A stretch of DNA of 64,000 bases from Kribbella sindirgiensis (GCF_004331435.1 NZ_SJKA01000023.1:47445-111444); one strand, 5' to 3'. Shown: positions 1 through 8,290, counted from the first letter of the stretch. Numbers and translations are program-made. The notes: generated from the letters alone by a model not told the origin.

Positions 1-141
1 GACGGCATCGTCGCGGAGGCCGCCGAACACGGCTGGACGCTGATGTTCGCCGACCGCCATCCCTACGCCGGCGGCCCGCAGCATTACGCCGCCTTCCTCC
101 ACAACACCGACGGCTACGAACTGGAGATTGTCGCCCCGTGA
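1..141 (+). CDS. VOC family protein, C-terminal end (partial)
   Basis: Only the last 46 codons lie in the window, ending at TGA 139-141. The peptide ends in HYAAFLHNTDGYELEIVAP, which matches the final beta-strand of glyoxalase/bleomycin-resistance (VOC) proteins: a conserved N/D-G-hydrophobic-E-(L/I)-E motif whose Glu is a usual metal ligand. The substrate cannot be told. No further gene overlaps it; the next gene starts 92 bases on. Confidence 0.7.
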   Translation, partial: DGIVAEAAEHGWTLMFADRHPYAGGPQHYAAFLHNTDGYELEIVAP

Positions 142-233
142 GACTACTGATGCCTGAGTGACCACTGGGACTGCCGGTATGACATGGTTACACCAGGCAG
201 TTTGTACGGTCGCGGGGCAAGTGTGGAAGGACG

Positions 234-2972
234 ATGCTCGTGACGGAGAAGCCTGACGGGGGACCGGTTGCGCCGGAGCTCCTGGAAGCGCGGATCCGCG
301 GTTTGCAGCACGCGCTGGGGCAGTTGCTGGACAACGCACGGCGGCTGACGTACGGCGAGCATCAGCGCGCCGTGAAGCTGCATCGTCAACTGCAGGAGCA
401 GACCGCCGCCGCCCGGCGTGAGTCGCGGTCCCTGGTCGACGCGAAGACCGCGGAGGCGTTGTCCGAGGCCGAGCCGAAGGCACGGCTGCTCGCGGACCGG
501 CTCGCGCCGGGTCTGGCGTCGATCCCGCCGAACGACGCCCGCTGGCGTTCGCGTCAACTGGTCGGCGCGGGCGTTCCGGCGTACGTCCGGGTCGGTGAGC
601 TGGAGGCCGGTACGCCGGTGGTGGCGCCGCTGCTCCGCACCAACGGCTGGAAGGTGACCGGCGACCGCAACGAGTCGGCACGCCGCCTGCTGCAGAGCGT
701 CGCGCTGCGACTCGTGGCGGCGGCCGAACCGTTCCGGCTGCGCATCGACGCGTTCGATCCGCGGCTGACCGGGATGATGGGGCTGCTCGGTCATCTGACC
801 ACGAAGTACCCGCAATTGGTGCCCAGGGCAACACATACCGCGGAGCAGCTGCACACCGTGCTGTCCGGCCTGGTCGACGTGTCGTCGCTGCGCGCGAGCC
901 GGCAGGCGCAGCTCGGGCACGAGCGGTTCGAGGACCTGCTGAAGGAGACCGGCCAGGTCACCGATCCCTACCGGATCGTCGTCCTGTTCGACTACCCGTC
1001 AGGGATCGACACACTCGCCCAGCGCGACCTGCTCCGGCTGGCCGCGACCGCGGGCAAGCGCGGTATCTGCTTCCTCGTGCACTACGACGCGTCCACGGCG
1101 GCCGAGCTCGACGTGGACTCGAAACAGTTGCTCGATCTCCTCAATCCGGTGGCCATCGTCAACGATCGCGTCGAGGTCGCGCAGCTGCCGCCGGCCCGGC
1201 TCGATCCGCCGTTCGACGCGACCGTTGCCGCGGGCATCTGTGACGTGATCGCCGAGCAGGCCGAGATCGCCGTCCTCCCGACCATCGACTTCGACCGGAC
1301 CCTGCCGGACCGTTCGACCTGGTGGCAGCCGGTCAAGGACGAGGTCGGGACGGTGATCGGGTACGACGACCGCACGCCGGCGCTGGTGCGGTTGCGCAGC
1401 GGCAACCCGGCCCTGCCGCACGTGCTCGTCGGCGGCGCGGTCGGCCAGGGCAAGTCGAACCTGCTGCTCGTCCTGATCCACGGTCTCGCCGCGCGGTATT
1501 CCCCGGCCGACCTGGAGATGTACCTGCTCGACTTCAAGCACGGTGTCGAGTTCTCGGCGCTCGGCCCCGGCCCGGACCGTCCGCACTGGCTGCCACAGAT
1601 CCGCGTGCTCGGCGTGCACAGCGACCGCGCGTTCGGTCTGGCCGTACTGCGTCATCTGTCCGACGAACTCGCGCGGCGCAGCGAGATCTTCAAGTCGCAC
1701 GGGAACGTCGCCGATATCGCGGAGCTGCCCCCGGGTCCGGAGCGGCCGCCGCGGATCCTCGTCGTACTGGACGAGTTCCAGGTGCTGCTCGAGGACGACG
1801 ACGAGTTGGCGGACGAGGCGGCCAAGCTGTTGGAGCGGTTGGTGCGGCTGGGGCGCGCGTACGGCGTTCACGTCGTCCTGGCGACGCAGACGATCGAGGG
1901 TGTGAAGCGGCTGTCGACGCGGCGGGACTCGATCTTCGGGCAGGTGCCGTACCGGATCGCGTTGAAGACGACGCCGGCCGATTCGCAGGCGATCCTGCGG
2001 AGCGGGAACACGGCGGCGGCCGAGCTGCAGTTCCGCGGCGAGGCGGTGCTGAACGCGAACTTCGGGTCGCCGGACGACAACCAGCACGTGCTCGTGAGCT
2101 ATGCAGACAAGCCCGTGCTGGACTCGCTGCGGGAGGAGCTGTGGACGCGCGCGGGTTCGGCGGTGCATCCGCCGCGGGTGTTCCATCTGGCTGAGCCGGC
2201 GCGGTTGACGGACACGGCGACGGCGGTGAAGCCCGAGTTGGGGCGGCCGTGGACCGGGTTGCCGATCGCGGTGACCGAGGAGCCGGTGTCGGTCGAGGTA
2301 CGGCCGGAGCCCGGCGCCGGCGTACTGGTGCTGGGGGACGGGCCGCCGGACGCGCTCGGCGTACTGACCGGGCTGGCGGTGTCGACGGCCGCATCAGCCG
2401 TGGAGCCGCCGCGGTTCCTCTTCATGGACGGTACGAACTCGGCACCGTCCGTTGCTGAGGGCAAGGATGCGTTGGTGCAGGTGCTGCGGCAGCTCGGGTG
2501 CGAGGTCGAGACCGTGGACAAGCACGACGACATCGCGCCGCGGATGTTCGCGCTGCGGGATGCGATGCGCAGCGGGGAGGCCGGCGGGACGTACTTGATC
2601 GGCTTCGGGTTCCACGGCGTACCGCGGATGCAGTTGCATGCAGAGGGGTTCTTCGAGAGCCCGGCGAACGCGTTGCAGGACATCGTGCGGGACGGGCCGG
2701 CGCAGGGCCTCATCACGTTCGGGTGGTGGAACCGGCTGCACGTGTGCACCGAGCAGCTCGGGTACGGGCGGGCGAACGTCGCGACCCACCTGTTCCTCCG
2801 GCACCCGCAGGACGGCGTACGCGCGGTGGCGGGTCCGCTGGTGCGGTGGGCCTCCGAACCGCATCGGGCGTTGCTGTGGGACGGGCTGCATCCTGAGGCA
2901 CAGGTCGTCGTACCGTTCGCCGCACTGCGGTCGGACGAGGTCGATCGCGCCGTGGAGCTGGTACGCCGATGA
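234..2972 (+). CDS. FtsK/SpoIIIE-type ATPase, EccC-like, no membrane segment
   Basis: A 912-aa P-loop ATPase. Residues 1-110 are helical and charged. Residues ~120-330 look like a degenerate first ATPase-like domain without a P-loop. Residues ~370-640 are a complete FtsK/SpoIIIE domain with Walker A GGAVGQGKSN near 400 and Walker B ILVVLDEF near 510, plus the conserved LATQ segment. Residues ~680-912 resemble a third, degenerate domain (GVLVLGDGPP where a Walker A would sit). Three tandem domains recall EccC of type VII secretion, but no transmembrane helices are present. The stop overlaps the next ATG (ATGA), so it leads an operon with a membrane protein, a small helical protein, a toxin and an immunity candidate. 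GTG 240 is an alternative start, with GGAAGG 9 bases upstream. Role as a secretion motor is inferred; a DNA translocase is the alternative. Confidence 0.85.
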   Translation: MLVTEKPDGGPVAPELLEARIRGLQHALGQLLDNARRLTYGEHQRAVKLHRQLQEQTAAARRESRSLVDAKTAEALSEAEPKARLLADRLAPGLASIPPNDARWRSRQLVGAGVPAYVRVGELEAGTPVVAPLLRTNGWKVTGDRNESARRLLQSVALRLVAAAEPFRLRIDAFDPRLTGMMGLLGHLTTKYPQLVPRATHTAEQLHTVLSGLVDVSSLRASRQAQLGHERFEDLLKETGQVTDPYRIVVLFDYPSGIDTLAQRDLLRLAATAGKRGICFLVHYDASTAAELDVDSKQLLDLLNPVAIVNDRVEVAQLPPARLDPPFDATVAAGICDVIAEQAEIAVLPTIDFDRTLPDRSTWWQPVKDEVGTVIGYDDRTPALVRLRSGNPALPHVLVGGAVGQGKSNLLLVLIHGLAARYSPADLEMYLLDFKHGVEFSALGPGPDRPHWLPQIRVLGVHSDRAFGLAVLRHLSDELARRSEIFKSHGNVADIAELPPGPERPPRILVVLDEFQVLLEDDDELADEAAKLLERLVRLGRAYGVHVVLATQTIEGVKRLSTRRDSIFGQVPYRIALKTTPADSQAILRSGNTAAAELQFRGEAVLNANFGSPDDNQHVLVSYADKPVLDSLREELWTRAGSAVHPPRVFHLAEPARLTDTATAVKPELGRPWTGLPIAVTEEPVSVEVRPEPGAGVLVLGDGPPDALGVLTGLAVSTAASAVEPPRFLFMDGTNSAPSVAEGKDALVQVLRQLGCEVETVDKHDDIAPRMFALRDAMRSGEAGGTYLIGFGFHGVPRMQLHAEGFFESPANALQDIVRDGPAQGLITFGWWNRLHVCTEQLGYGRANVATHLFLRHPQDGVRAVAGPLVRWASEPHRALLWDGLHPEAQVVVPFAALRSDEVDRAVELVRR

Positions 2973-3646
2973 AAACAGAAGCGCAGGAGTGGTCCGAGTA
3001 CGTGCGCGCGCTGCGGACTGTCGCGATGGCGCGGGCCGACGCGCAGCAGGCACAGGATCGGGTGACGGCGCACAAGTCGAAAGCCGAGGCGACCGCGGCC
3101 GCCGAGGCCGACGCGATGGCCGAACGCGGACGGAAACTGCAGACCCGGCTGAACTCGCTCGCCGACAAGGCGGCCGAGAGTTTGCAGCGCGCCGGGCTGC
3201 CCGCTGACGGCGAGCGGGCGAACCACACGCTGCCCGAGATCCGCGCGCTGAACGACATCGAGACGGTCGCGGAGCGGATCACCAAGCAGCTCGCAGAGTC
3301 GGTCGACCAGCTGGAGGAGTTGCGGACGGCGGCCCGCGCGCTCCAGGAGCAGCGCAAGCGGCGTACCATCAGCGCGGTCCTGGCACTGGTCGGGTTCGTG
3401 CTGGTATGGGTGCTCACCGGATCGTTCCTGGCCGGGGTCGAGGCCGCGGCGATCGCCGCCGTCACGATGCTGGCCGCGTCGCGGGTGCTCGGGCTGCCAA
3501 GGCTGCCCGGCGCGCGCTGGTGGGGCTGGGGCGGCGCGGTCCTCGTCGTCGTCGCGATGGCGGCCGGTCTGCCGTGGTGGCTCGGGATCCTGGTCCCGGT
3601 CGTCGTGGCCGGTACGGCGATCGTGCTGCCGAAGAAGCGCAACTAG
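2969..3646 (+). CDS. Coiled-coil protein with four C-terminal membrane segments
   Basis: 225 aa, not recognised as a named family. Residues 1-130 are Ala/Glu/Lys-rich and predicted coiled coil. Four hydrophobic stretches follow (about 133-155, 156-172, 186-200, 204-221), and the protein ends PKKRN, as for a cytoplasmic basic tail. Its ATG overlaps the ATPase stop by 4 bases, implying translational coupling. A plausible role is the membrane anchor or channel partner of the preceding ATPase, which lacks its own membrane segments. That role is inferred from context only. Confidence 0.75.
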   Translation: MKTEAQEWSEYVRALRTVAMARADAQQAQDRVTAHKSKAEATAAAEADAMAERGRKLQTRLNSLADKAAESLQRAGLPADGERANHTLPEIRALNDIETVAERITKQLAESVDQLEELRTAARALQEQRKRRTISAVLALVGFVLVWVLTGSFLAGVEAAAIAAVTMLAASRVLGLPRLPGARWWGWGGAVLVVVAMAAGLPWWLGILVPVVVAGTAIVLPKKRN

Positions 3647-3664
3647 GTTTGGGAGTGGGTTGAG

Positions 3665-3925
3665 GTGTCCGACGTACTGCGGCTCAAGGAACAGCTGCAC
3701 CAGGTCTCGATGGAGGCCAAGCAGGCAGCCGGTGGCCTGGCCGGATTCAAGCTCCGGTTCACGCAGCACAGTCAGTTGGTGGAGAGCCTGATCGCGGGGA
3801 CCGCCACCGGCATCGACCGCGACATCACCGAGATCCTGGAGGCCGCCAGCAAGGCCGTCGAACAGGCCGCCGAGGCGCTGGAGATCGCCTCGGCCGGCTG
3901 CAAGAACTACGCCGACCAGATCTGA
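3665..3925 (+). CDS. Small helical protein of WXG100-like size
   Basis: 86 aa, GTG start with GGGAGTGGGTTGAG just upstream. It is almost entirely alpha-helical, with heptad-like spacing (LRLKEQLHQVSMEAKQAA; VEQAAEALEIA). Size and position, directly after an EccC-like ATPase and before a toxin, recall ESX/WXG100 proteins or the LXG-partner helical chaperones of type VII effectors. There is no W-x-G motif, so it is not a classical member. It probably pairs with the helical N-terminus of the next protein; this is inference. Confidence 0.7.
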   Translation: MSDVLRLKEQLHQVSMEAKQAAGGLAGFKLRFTQHSQLVESLIAGTATGIDRDITEILEAASKAVEQAAEALEIASAGCKNYADQI

Positions 3926-3941
3926 CGCCCGAGCCACCAAG

Positions 3942-5183
3942 GTGCCGTCCGAGCTGCAGCGGGTCGCCCGCGGCCTGATCGACTGCTTCGACGAGATCCC
4001 CCGGGTCGTCGACCAGCTGCTGCGGACGGCCGCGCGCTGCCGCGAGAACGCACAGGTCGCGCTGATCGCCTCCCGCGGGCAGGCGACCGTCGCCGCCCAG
4101 CAGCTCGACGCCGCGGCACGCGCCTGCGAAGCCGCGGCGCACTTCCTGTCGATGGCACCGCCCAAGGCGCGCGGCTGGGCCGAAGGCCTGGTCGGTACGG
4201 CGGGACCGTCGACCAACCGCCCCTCGTCCGATTCCGCCGACCGCAACAAGGCGACCAGCGGCACCGGCGCCGAGATCCGCACGCGACGCCTGACCGCGAC
4301 GTACGAGGACCTGGAGGTTGCCGAGGACAACGAGCCGCCCCTGGTCACAGTCGCCCGCAAGGCCTTCGAGAACTACCGCAAGGCCCACGAGAAGGACGAC
4401 GACGACCGGGACCGCGACGACGAAAACCTCCTGGAGCTGGAAATCACCGTCACCGAAACCGGCGAGGTGATCTTCGAGGAACGCGACGAGAAGGAAGACG
4501 AGAAACGCACCGAACGCCTGACCCGCGACTTCGACATCGACCCCACCCTCACCGAAGCCGTCAAAACCCTCCTCGACTCCATGACCGACGAGAACACCGA
4601 GAAGTGGCAACACGCCACCCTCACCATCACCACAAACCACATCGAAGCCACCTTCGACTACCCCGAGAACCCTCCCGCCCCGCTCATCGTCGACCTCGAA
4701 CTCCCGCCGCTCGACGTACCGGATCTCGATCCCGCCTTCGACGTCCGGCCCCTCGAGGTCGACTTCACTCCCGGGGTGCACGATCCGACGCGCACGTTCG
4801 ACCCGCAGGAGCTGGCGATCGCGGAGCGGCTGGCCGAGGAAGGTTGGCGCATCGACGCCCGCCTGGCCGACCACGACACACCGCACAAGAAGAATCCGGA
4901 CGTCATGGTTCGCAAGTCGGGTTCCAGCAGCGGGGTCGTCGTCGAGTTCAAGACACCGACGAGCGGCAAGAACAGTGCCCTCAAGCGGAACATGAACACC
5001 GGCAGCAAACAGGCTGGACGAGACGGCGAGGTGGTGATCGACGGCCGTCCGATCGGTCTGTCGGAGGACGACGCGCTTCGGGCCTTTCGGCGGGCCTGCG
5101 GGCAGCCGGGGTCACGAGTGGCGAGCATGGTGCATGTGATTCTTGGGGATGGACGTCTGGTGACCTTTGTGAAGGAGTCGTGA
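3942..5183 (+). CDS. Polymorphic toxin with CdiA-CT-like PD-(D/E)XK nuclease C-terminus
   Basis: 413 aa, GTG start 16 bases after the previous stop. Residues 1-80 are helical and similar in style to the preceding small protein. Residues 82-120 are a Ser/Thr-rich linker, 145-195 a highly acidic and charged segment, 200-280 beta-rich and Pro-rich. Residues ~290-413 resemble the CdiA C-terminal tRNase fold (PF18451-type): helix ELAIAERLAEEGW, then NPD (D320), VVVEFKTP (E335, K337), a KQA motif (356-358) and VVID. D320, E335 and K337 fit a PD-(D/E)XK active site. The stop overlaps the next ATG by one base, and that gene is an immunity candidate. It is likely a contact-dependent or type VII-like exported tRNase or DNase. 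Delivery route and target are inferred. Confidence 0.75.
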   Translation: MPSELQRVARGLIDCFDEIPRVVDQLLRTAARCRENAQVALIASRGQATVAAQQLDAAARACEAAAHFLSMAPPKARGWAEGLVGTAGPSTNRPSSDSADRNKATSGTGAEIRTRRLTATYEDLEVAEDNEPPLVTVARKAFENYRKAHEKDDDDRDRDDENLLELEITVTETGEVIFEERDEKEDEKRTERLTRDFDIDPTLTEAVKTLLDSMTDENTEKWQHATLTITTNHIEATFDYPENPPAPLIVDLELPPLDVPDLDPAFDVRPLEVDFTPGVHDPTRTFDPQELAIAERLAEEGWRIDARLADHDTPHKKNPDVMVRKSGSSSGVVVEFKTPTSGKNSALKRNMNTGSKQAGRDGEVVIDGRPIGLSEDDALRAFRRACGQPGSRVASMVHVILGDGRLVTFVKES

Positions 5184-5647
5184 TGGCCGACAGCGATGAG
5201 ATCTTCCTGGCGCTGGACGAGCCGTTGGAGGTGGCGGCTGAGCGGGTGGCCCGCGTACTGGAGCTGGAGTTCAACGGAGATCTGCGGGCCGAGACGGGCG
5301 AGCTGCAGTACAAGGTCCGCGCGCGGACGTCCGATGGGGTCGTCGGTGTCTACATCGGTCCGAACACCTTCGAGCCGGAGCCGGACGAGGTCCAGGCGAT
5401 GGACGGATACGCCGTTGTCGTCGATGTCCAGTACCGCACGCGGAAGGACGCGCAGGCGGAAGAAGCCCGGCTGATGTTCGAGCGGTTGGTCGACGCATTG
5501 AGCGACGTACCAGCGCTCCTGTCGCACAACGTGGAGGTGCTCGTCGCGGCGTCCCTCCCAGGCCGCGGCACCCACACCTTCGACCCCGGCACGACCGTCG
5601 ACGACCCCGACCTGAGCACCTGGGAACCCTGGGTCGCCCGACGTTGA
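5183..5647 (+). CDS. Candidate immunity protein for the adjacent toxin
   Basis: 154 aa, acidic and single-domain, starting at ATG 5183 inside the toxin stop (TGATG). GAAGGAG lies 5 bases upstream within the toxin's last codons. No signal peptide or membrane segment is seen. It has two alternating alpha/beta halves (IFLALDEPLEVAAERVARVL; YAVVVDVQYRTR; LMFERLVDAL). Small, acidic, cytosolic and directly downstream of a toxin is the usual layout for immunity proteins; I do not recognise the family by sequence, so the role rests on position. Confidence 0.6.
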   Translation: MADSDEIFLALDEPLEVAAERVARVLELEFNGDLRAETGELQYKVRARTSDGVVGVYIGPNTFEPEPDEVQAMDGYAVVVDVQYRTRKDAQAEEARLMFERLVDALSDVPALLSHNVEVLVAASLPGRGTHTFDPGTTVDDPDLSTWEPWVARR

Positions 5648-5832
5648 TGGGTCCTCCGTGGGCCTTCTCACTGGGTGTGAGATTTTTCTGTGGAATCGCG
5701 TCATGAACGGCTGGGCGGGCCGTCACTACCTGTGAACCCATCCCCACAGGGAAGTGGAAGTGATTGCCGTGAAGGGTTGTCTTGCGAGGTCGCTGATGGG
5801 ATCCGGCTCGACTCGGTGCCGGGTGTATTGAG

Positions 5833-6078
5833 ATGCCTGACGGTGGTGATCCGCGCCCGGCTGCGGTCCGGGTGGAGCGTCGTCGGGTGAGGGTCTGGTT
5901 CGGGGACCATGTGGTCGCCGACTACCGGGCCGAAGCGGAGCTGGCCGAGCGGTACGCCGCGGCCATGTCGCGCAGGTTCGCCGGGTTGCGGGTGACCAGT
6001 GACCCGGTGCCGGACCACGATCCAGGACCGGAACGGAAGCTGCCGGGGGAGCGGCTCTGGGAGGTAGCGCCGAAATGA
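5833..6078 (+). CDS. Small conserved-type hypothetical protein
   Basis: 81 aa, unknown function. The N-terminal half has alternating basic and hydrophobic residues (VRVERRRVRVWFGDHVVADY), followed by a helix (AEAELAERYAAAMSRRF) and a Pro/Asp-rich tail. Its stop overlaps the ATG of the next gene (ATGA), so the two are co-translated. The 185 bases upstream hold no recognisable gene. Confidence 0.6.
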   Translation: MPDGGDPRPAAVRVERRRVRVWFGDHVVADYRAEAELAERYAAAMSRRFAGLRVTSDPVPDHDPGPERKLPGERLWEVAPK

Positions 6079-6467
6079 GTTCCCGTCGCTTCCGGCTGAT
6101 CCGTCATCAAGATGTCTCCGGGGTCAGCGGCACCGGACCCGTCGCCGAGGGTGTGCAGTTCACCGACGGCGCGGTCGCGCTCCGCTGGTACGGCGACTAT
6201 CCGACCACGACCGTCTGGGACGGTATCGACTCCGTCGTCGCGATCCACGGGCACGGCGGGGCCACGACGGTCGAGTGGCTCGACCCCGAACGGGGTCCCG
6301 ATCCCGACCTTCAGTTGCCGCCCCGCGAGTCCCTCCCGCCGCGGCCGTGGCCGGACCTGCACTCGGCGCCCGAGCCGCAGGACCCCGACCCGCTGCACTC
6401 CGACCGCGACCTCGGCCCGTACGGCGCGGCGCCGCCGTCCACGTCGTCGTACCGCGCCTTCCGCTGA
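6075..6467 (+). CDS. Hypothetical protein with Pro-rich C-terminus
   Basis: 130 aa. Residues 1-75 form a compact beta-rich domain (FRLIRHQDVSGVSG, GVQFTDGAVALRW, TTVWDGIDSVVAIHGHGGA) of a kind I associate with uncharacterised actinobacterial proteins; no function can be assigned. Residues 76-130 are Pro/Asp/Ser-rich and probably disordered. It overlaps the upstream 81-aa gene by 4 bases and is followed at once by two strong hairpins. Confidence 0.65.
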   Translation: MSSRRFRLIRHQDVSGVSGTGPVAEGVQFTDGAVALRWYGDYPTTTVWDGIDSVVAIHGHGGATTVEWLDPERGPDPDLQLPPRESLPPRPWPDLHSAPEPQDPDPLHSDRDLGPYGAAPPSTSSYRAFR

Positions 6468-6478
6468 GGTCCCGATCC

Positions 6479-6512
6479 ACCGGTGCCGGCCCAAACCCCT
6501 CCCGGCACCGGT
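6479..6512. terminator. Bidirectional hairpin terminator, first of two
   Basis: Perfect 11-bp stem ACCGGTGCCGG (6479-6489) with CCGGCACCGGT (6502-6512), 12-base loop. It lies between two convergent genes. There is no U-tract, as is common in high-GC actinomycetes. Confidence 0.6.
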
Positions 6513-6518
6513 CACCTC

Positions 6519-6558
6519 GGTACGGCGTACGCCTGGGCGAGCCGGCGTACGCCGTACC
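6519..6558. terminator. Bidirectional hairpin terminator, second of two
   Basis: Perfect 15-bp stem GGTACGGCGTACGCC (6519-6533) with its complement at 6544-6558 and a 10-base loop, extended by CTC/GAG with one bulge. It ends 7 bases from the stop of the convergent gene at 6566. Confidence 0.65.
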
Positions 6559-6565
6559 TGAGGAT

Positions 6566-6871
6566 TCACTCCATCGAGGCGATCTTGTCGAGGTTGTAGA
6601 ACGCGCCCGGACCGTCGCACAGCGCCATCATCTTCTCCGACATCTCGGTGGTGTCGGCACGCTGTGAGTTCTCCATCGCCGCCTCGTACGACTCGAACTC
6701 GACGATGGCGAAGTAGCGCCCCGGCTCGTCGCGGTCGGCGCAGGTGATGCCGCGGGTCGGCGCCGGTCCGTCGCCCTCGGCCTCGCGTTTCGCGCGGAAG
6801 TCCTCCAGCAGCGCCGCGACCTCGTCCGGCTTGGACGTCCGGTACTCGATGATCTGAACGAAACCAGCCAT
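6566..6871 (-). CDS. Dimeric alpha/beta-barrel (ABM-like) protein
   Basis: 101 aa from ATG 6871; GTG 6874 is an alternative one codon upstream. AGGGGGAA precedes the ATG. The pattern FVQIIEYRTSKPDEVAALLEDFRAKREAEG ... GRYFAIVEFESYEAAMENSQR is that of small ferredoxin-like dimeric barrels (antibiotic biosynthesis monooxygenase/EthD type). No catalytic residues can be singled out. It could be a monooxygenase or a stress-linked barrel. It is monocistronic, converging on the double terminator. Confidence 0.65.
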   Translation of the reverse strand: MAGFVQIIEYRTSKPDEVAALLEDFRAKREAEGDGPAPTRGITCADRDEPGRYFAIVEFESYEAAMENSQRADTTEMSEKMMALCDGPGAFYNLDKIASME

Positions 6872-7049
6872 CACTTCCCCCTGTTTCCACAGACACTCAC
6901 CCCTGGGTGTCTTCTGGTTCGACAGTGCGCCCGGATCGCCTGCCTGGCAAGGGGGCGACGATTACGGTGACGTGACGAGGGCATCGGGTGTTTCTGCCCT
7001 CGGCAGAGGCGCCTGGGCAATGCCGGCCGGGCCTGATTGGCTGGCCGGT

Positions 7050-8039
7050 ATGGAGATTCTGATCCTCGGTGGTACGGCGTGGCTCGGTCGGGAGATCGCG
7101 ACCCAGGCGATCGCGCGCGGGCATGCGGTGACGTGTGTGGCCCGTGGCGAGAGCGGCACGGTGGCGGACGGTGCGACATTGGTCGCGGCCGATCGCAGCA
7201 GCCCGGACGCGTACGACGCGGTGCCCGTACAGGACTGGGACGCGGTGTTCGAGGTCTCGTGGCAGCCCGGTTTCGTGAAGGGCGCGCTCGCGGCGTTCGG
7301 TGCCCGTGCCAAGCATTGGACGTACGTGTCGTCGGTGAACGCGTACGAGAAGTACGACACTCCCGGCGCGGACGAGACCGCGGCCCTGCGGGAGCCGACC
7401 GCGGACGACGTGGCCGATCGGGAGCTGTACGGCGAGGCGAAGGTCGCGTGTGAGCTCGCCTCGCGCGAGGTGGTCGGGGATCGGCTGGTGATCGCTCGCG
7501 CCGGTCTGATCGGTGGGCCGGGGGACGGAACCGATCGCGCGGGCGCCTGGGTCGCGCGGGCGGCGCGGGCGCCGGAGGAGCCGTTGCTGGTGCCCGACAC
7601 GCCCGAGCTGACGACGGCGGTGATCGACGTACGGGACCTCGCGGGATGGCTGCTGGACAACGCGACCGAGGGGCGTACGGGGACGTTCGACACGTTCGGG
7701 CCTGTGGTGCCGTTCGGTGAGTGGATCGAGCTGGCGCGGGAGGTGGGCGGTCACGCCGGGCCGGTGGTGCTCGCGCCGCGGGAGTGGCTGGAGGAGCAGA
7801 AGGTCGAGCAGTACATGGGCCCGGACTCGTTGGCGATGTGGCTGACCGAGCCGGGCTACGAGGGCTGGTCGTCCCGCAGCGGTGCGGCGGCGGCCGCGGC
7901 CGGCCTCGTCCACCGATCCCGCCGGGAGTTCGTCGAGGACACCCTGGCCTGGGAGCGCGAGCTCGGCCTGGACCGCGAGCGGAAGGCAGGCCTCAGCCCG
8001 TCCAAGGAGAAAGAGTTGCTGGCGGCCCTGAAGGCTTAG
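7050..8039 (+). CDS. NAD-dependent epimerase/dehydratase (SDR) family protein
   Basis: 329 aa. The start is set at ATG 7050, because MEILILGGTAWLGREIA puts the Rossmann motif GGTAWLG at the N-terminus as in extended SDRs; the open frame runs further upstream, but without a matching domain. The Tyr-x3-Lys pair is YGEAK (near residue 131), and TYVSSVNAY supplies the Ser region. The family includes atypical epimerases and reductases acting on sugars; the substrate is unknown. TAG at 8037-8039 touches interspersed repeat copy 1. Confidence 0.8.
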   Translation: MEILILGGTAWLGREIATQAIARGHAVTCVARGESGTVADGATLVAADRSSPDAYDAVPVQDWDAVFEVSWQPGFVKGALAAFGARAKHWTYVSSVNAYEKYDTPGADETAALREPTADDVADRELYGEAKVACELASREVVGDRLVIARAGLIGGPGDGTDRAGAWVARAARAPEEPLLVPDTPELTTAVIDVRDLAGWLLDNATEGRTGTFDTFGPVVPFGEWIELAREVGGHAGPVVLAPREWLEEQKVEQYMGPDSLAMWLTEPGYEGWSSRSGAAAAAAGLVHRSRREFVEDTLAWERELGLDRERKAGLSPSKEKELLAALKA

Positions 8040-8120
8040 GGGGTGTCTGATGGTTCCCCGCCTACTGCGGGGCACTCGGCACGGCACCTCGCCGCACGGG
8101 TGCAAAGGCCACGATGCTCC
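8040..8120. repeat. Interspersed element, truncated copy 1
   Basis: From 8040 the sequence follows the 163-bp element at 15806 closely: a diverged left terminal repeat, then the core CTACTGCGGGGCACTCGGCA and on through the ATGCTCCG motif at 8114-8121. The right half and right terminal repeat are missing; sequence from ~8121 on is instead the end of a phosphoesterase gene. It begins one base after the SDR stop codon. Confidence 0.7.
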
Positions 8121-8290
8121 GCCTCGTGTTCGGGCACAGCCACATTCCGTGGGACACGACCGCGCCCGGCGGGCTCCGGCTGCTGAACCCGGGGTCGCCG
8201 ACCGATCGCAGGCGGCAGCCGTACTGCACTTACCAGACCGCGACGATCACCGCCGGCCGACTGCAACAGGTTGCCTTGCGCAACCTTTAA
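8114..8290 (+). pseudogene. Metallophosphoesterase (YfcE-like), C-terminal remnant
   Basis: Open frame of 58 codons to TAA 8288-8290. From about 8121 it reads LVFGHSHIPWD ... LRLLNPGSPTDRR ... CTYQTATITAGRL. The GHSH motif and NPGS segment are the C-terminal metal-ligand and closing motifs of YfcE/MJ0936-type phosphodiesterases, which are normally ~160-200 aa. The N-terminal two thirds, with the DxH and GNCD motifs, is absent and replaced by the repeat element. The first codons (ATGCTCCG) belong to the repeat, so this is almost certainly a dead fragment. Confidence 0.65.

Noticed and set aside
5690..5890. 66-aa plus-strand ORF
   Set aside because: Overlaps the better-supported 5833 gene; no domain.
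6972..7049. 26-codon upstream extension of the SDR gene
   Set aside because: Would bury the Rossmann motif away from the N-terminus; ATG 7050 fits the family better.
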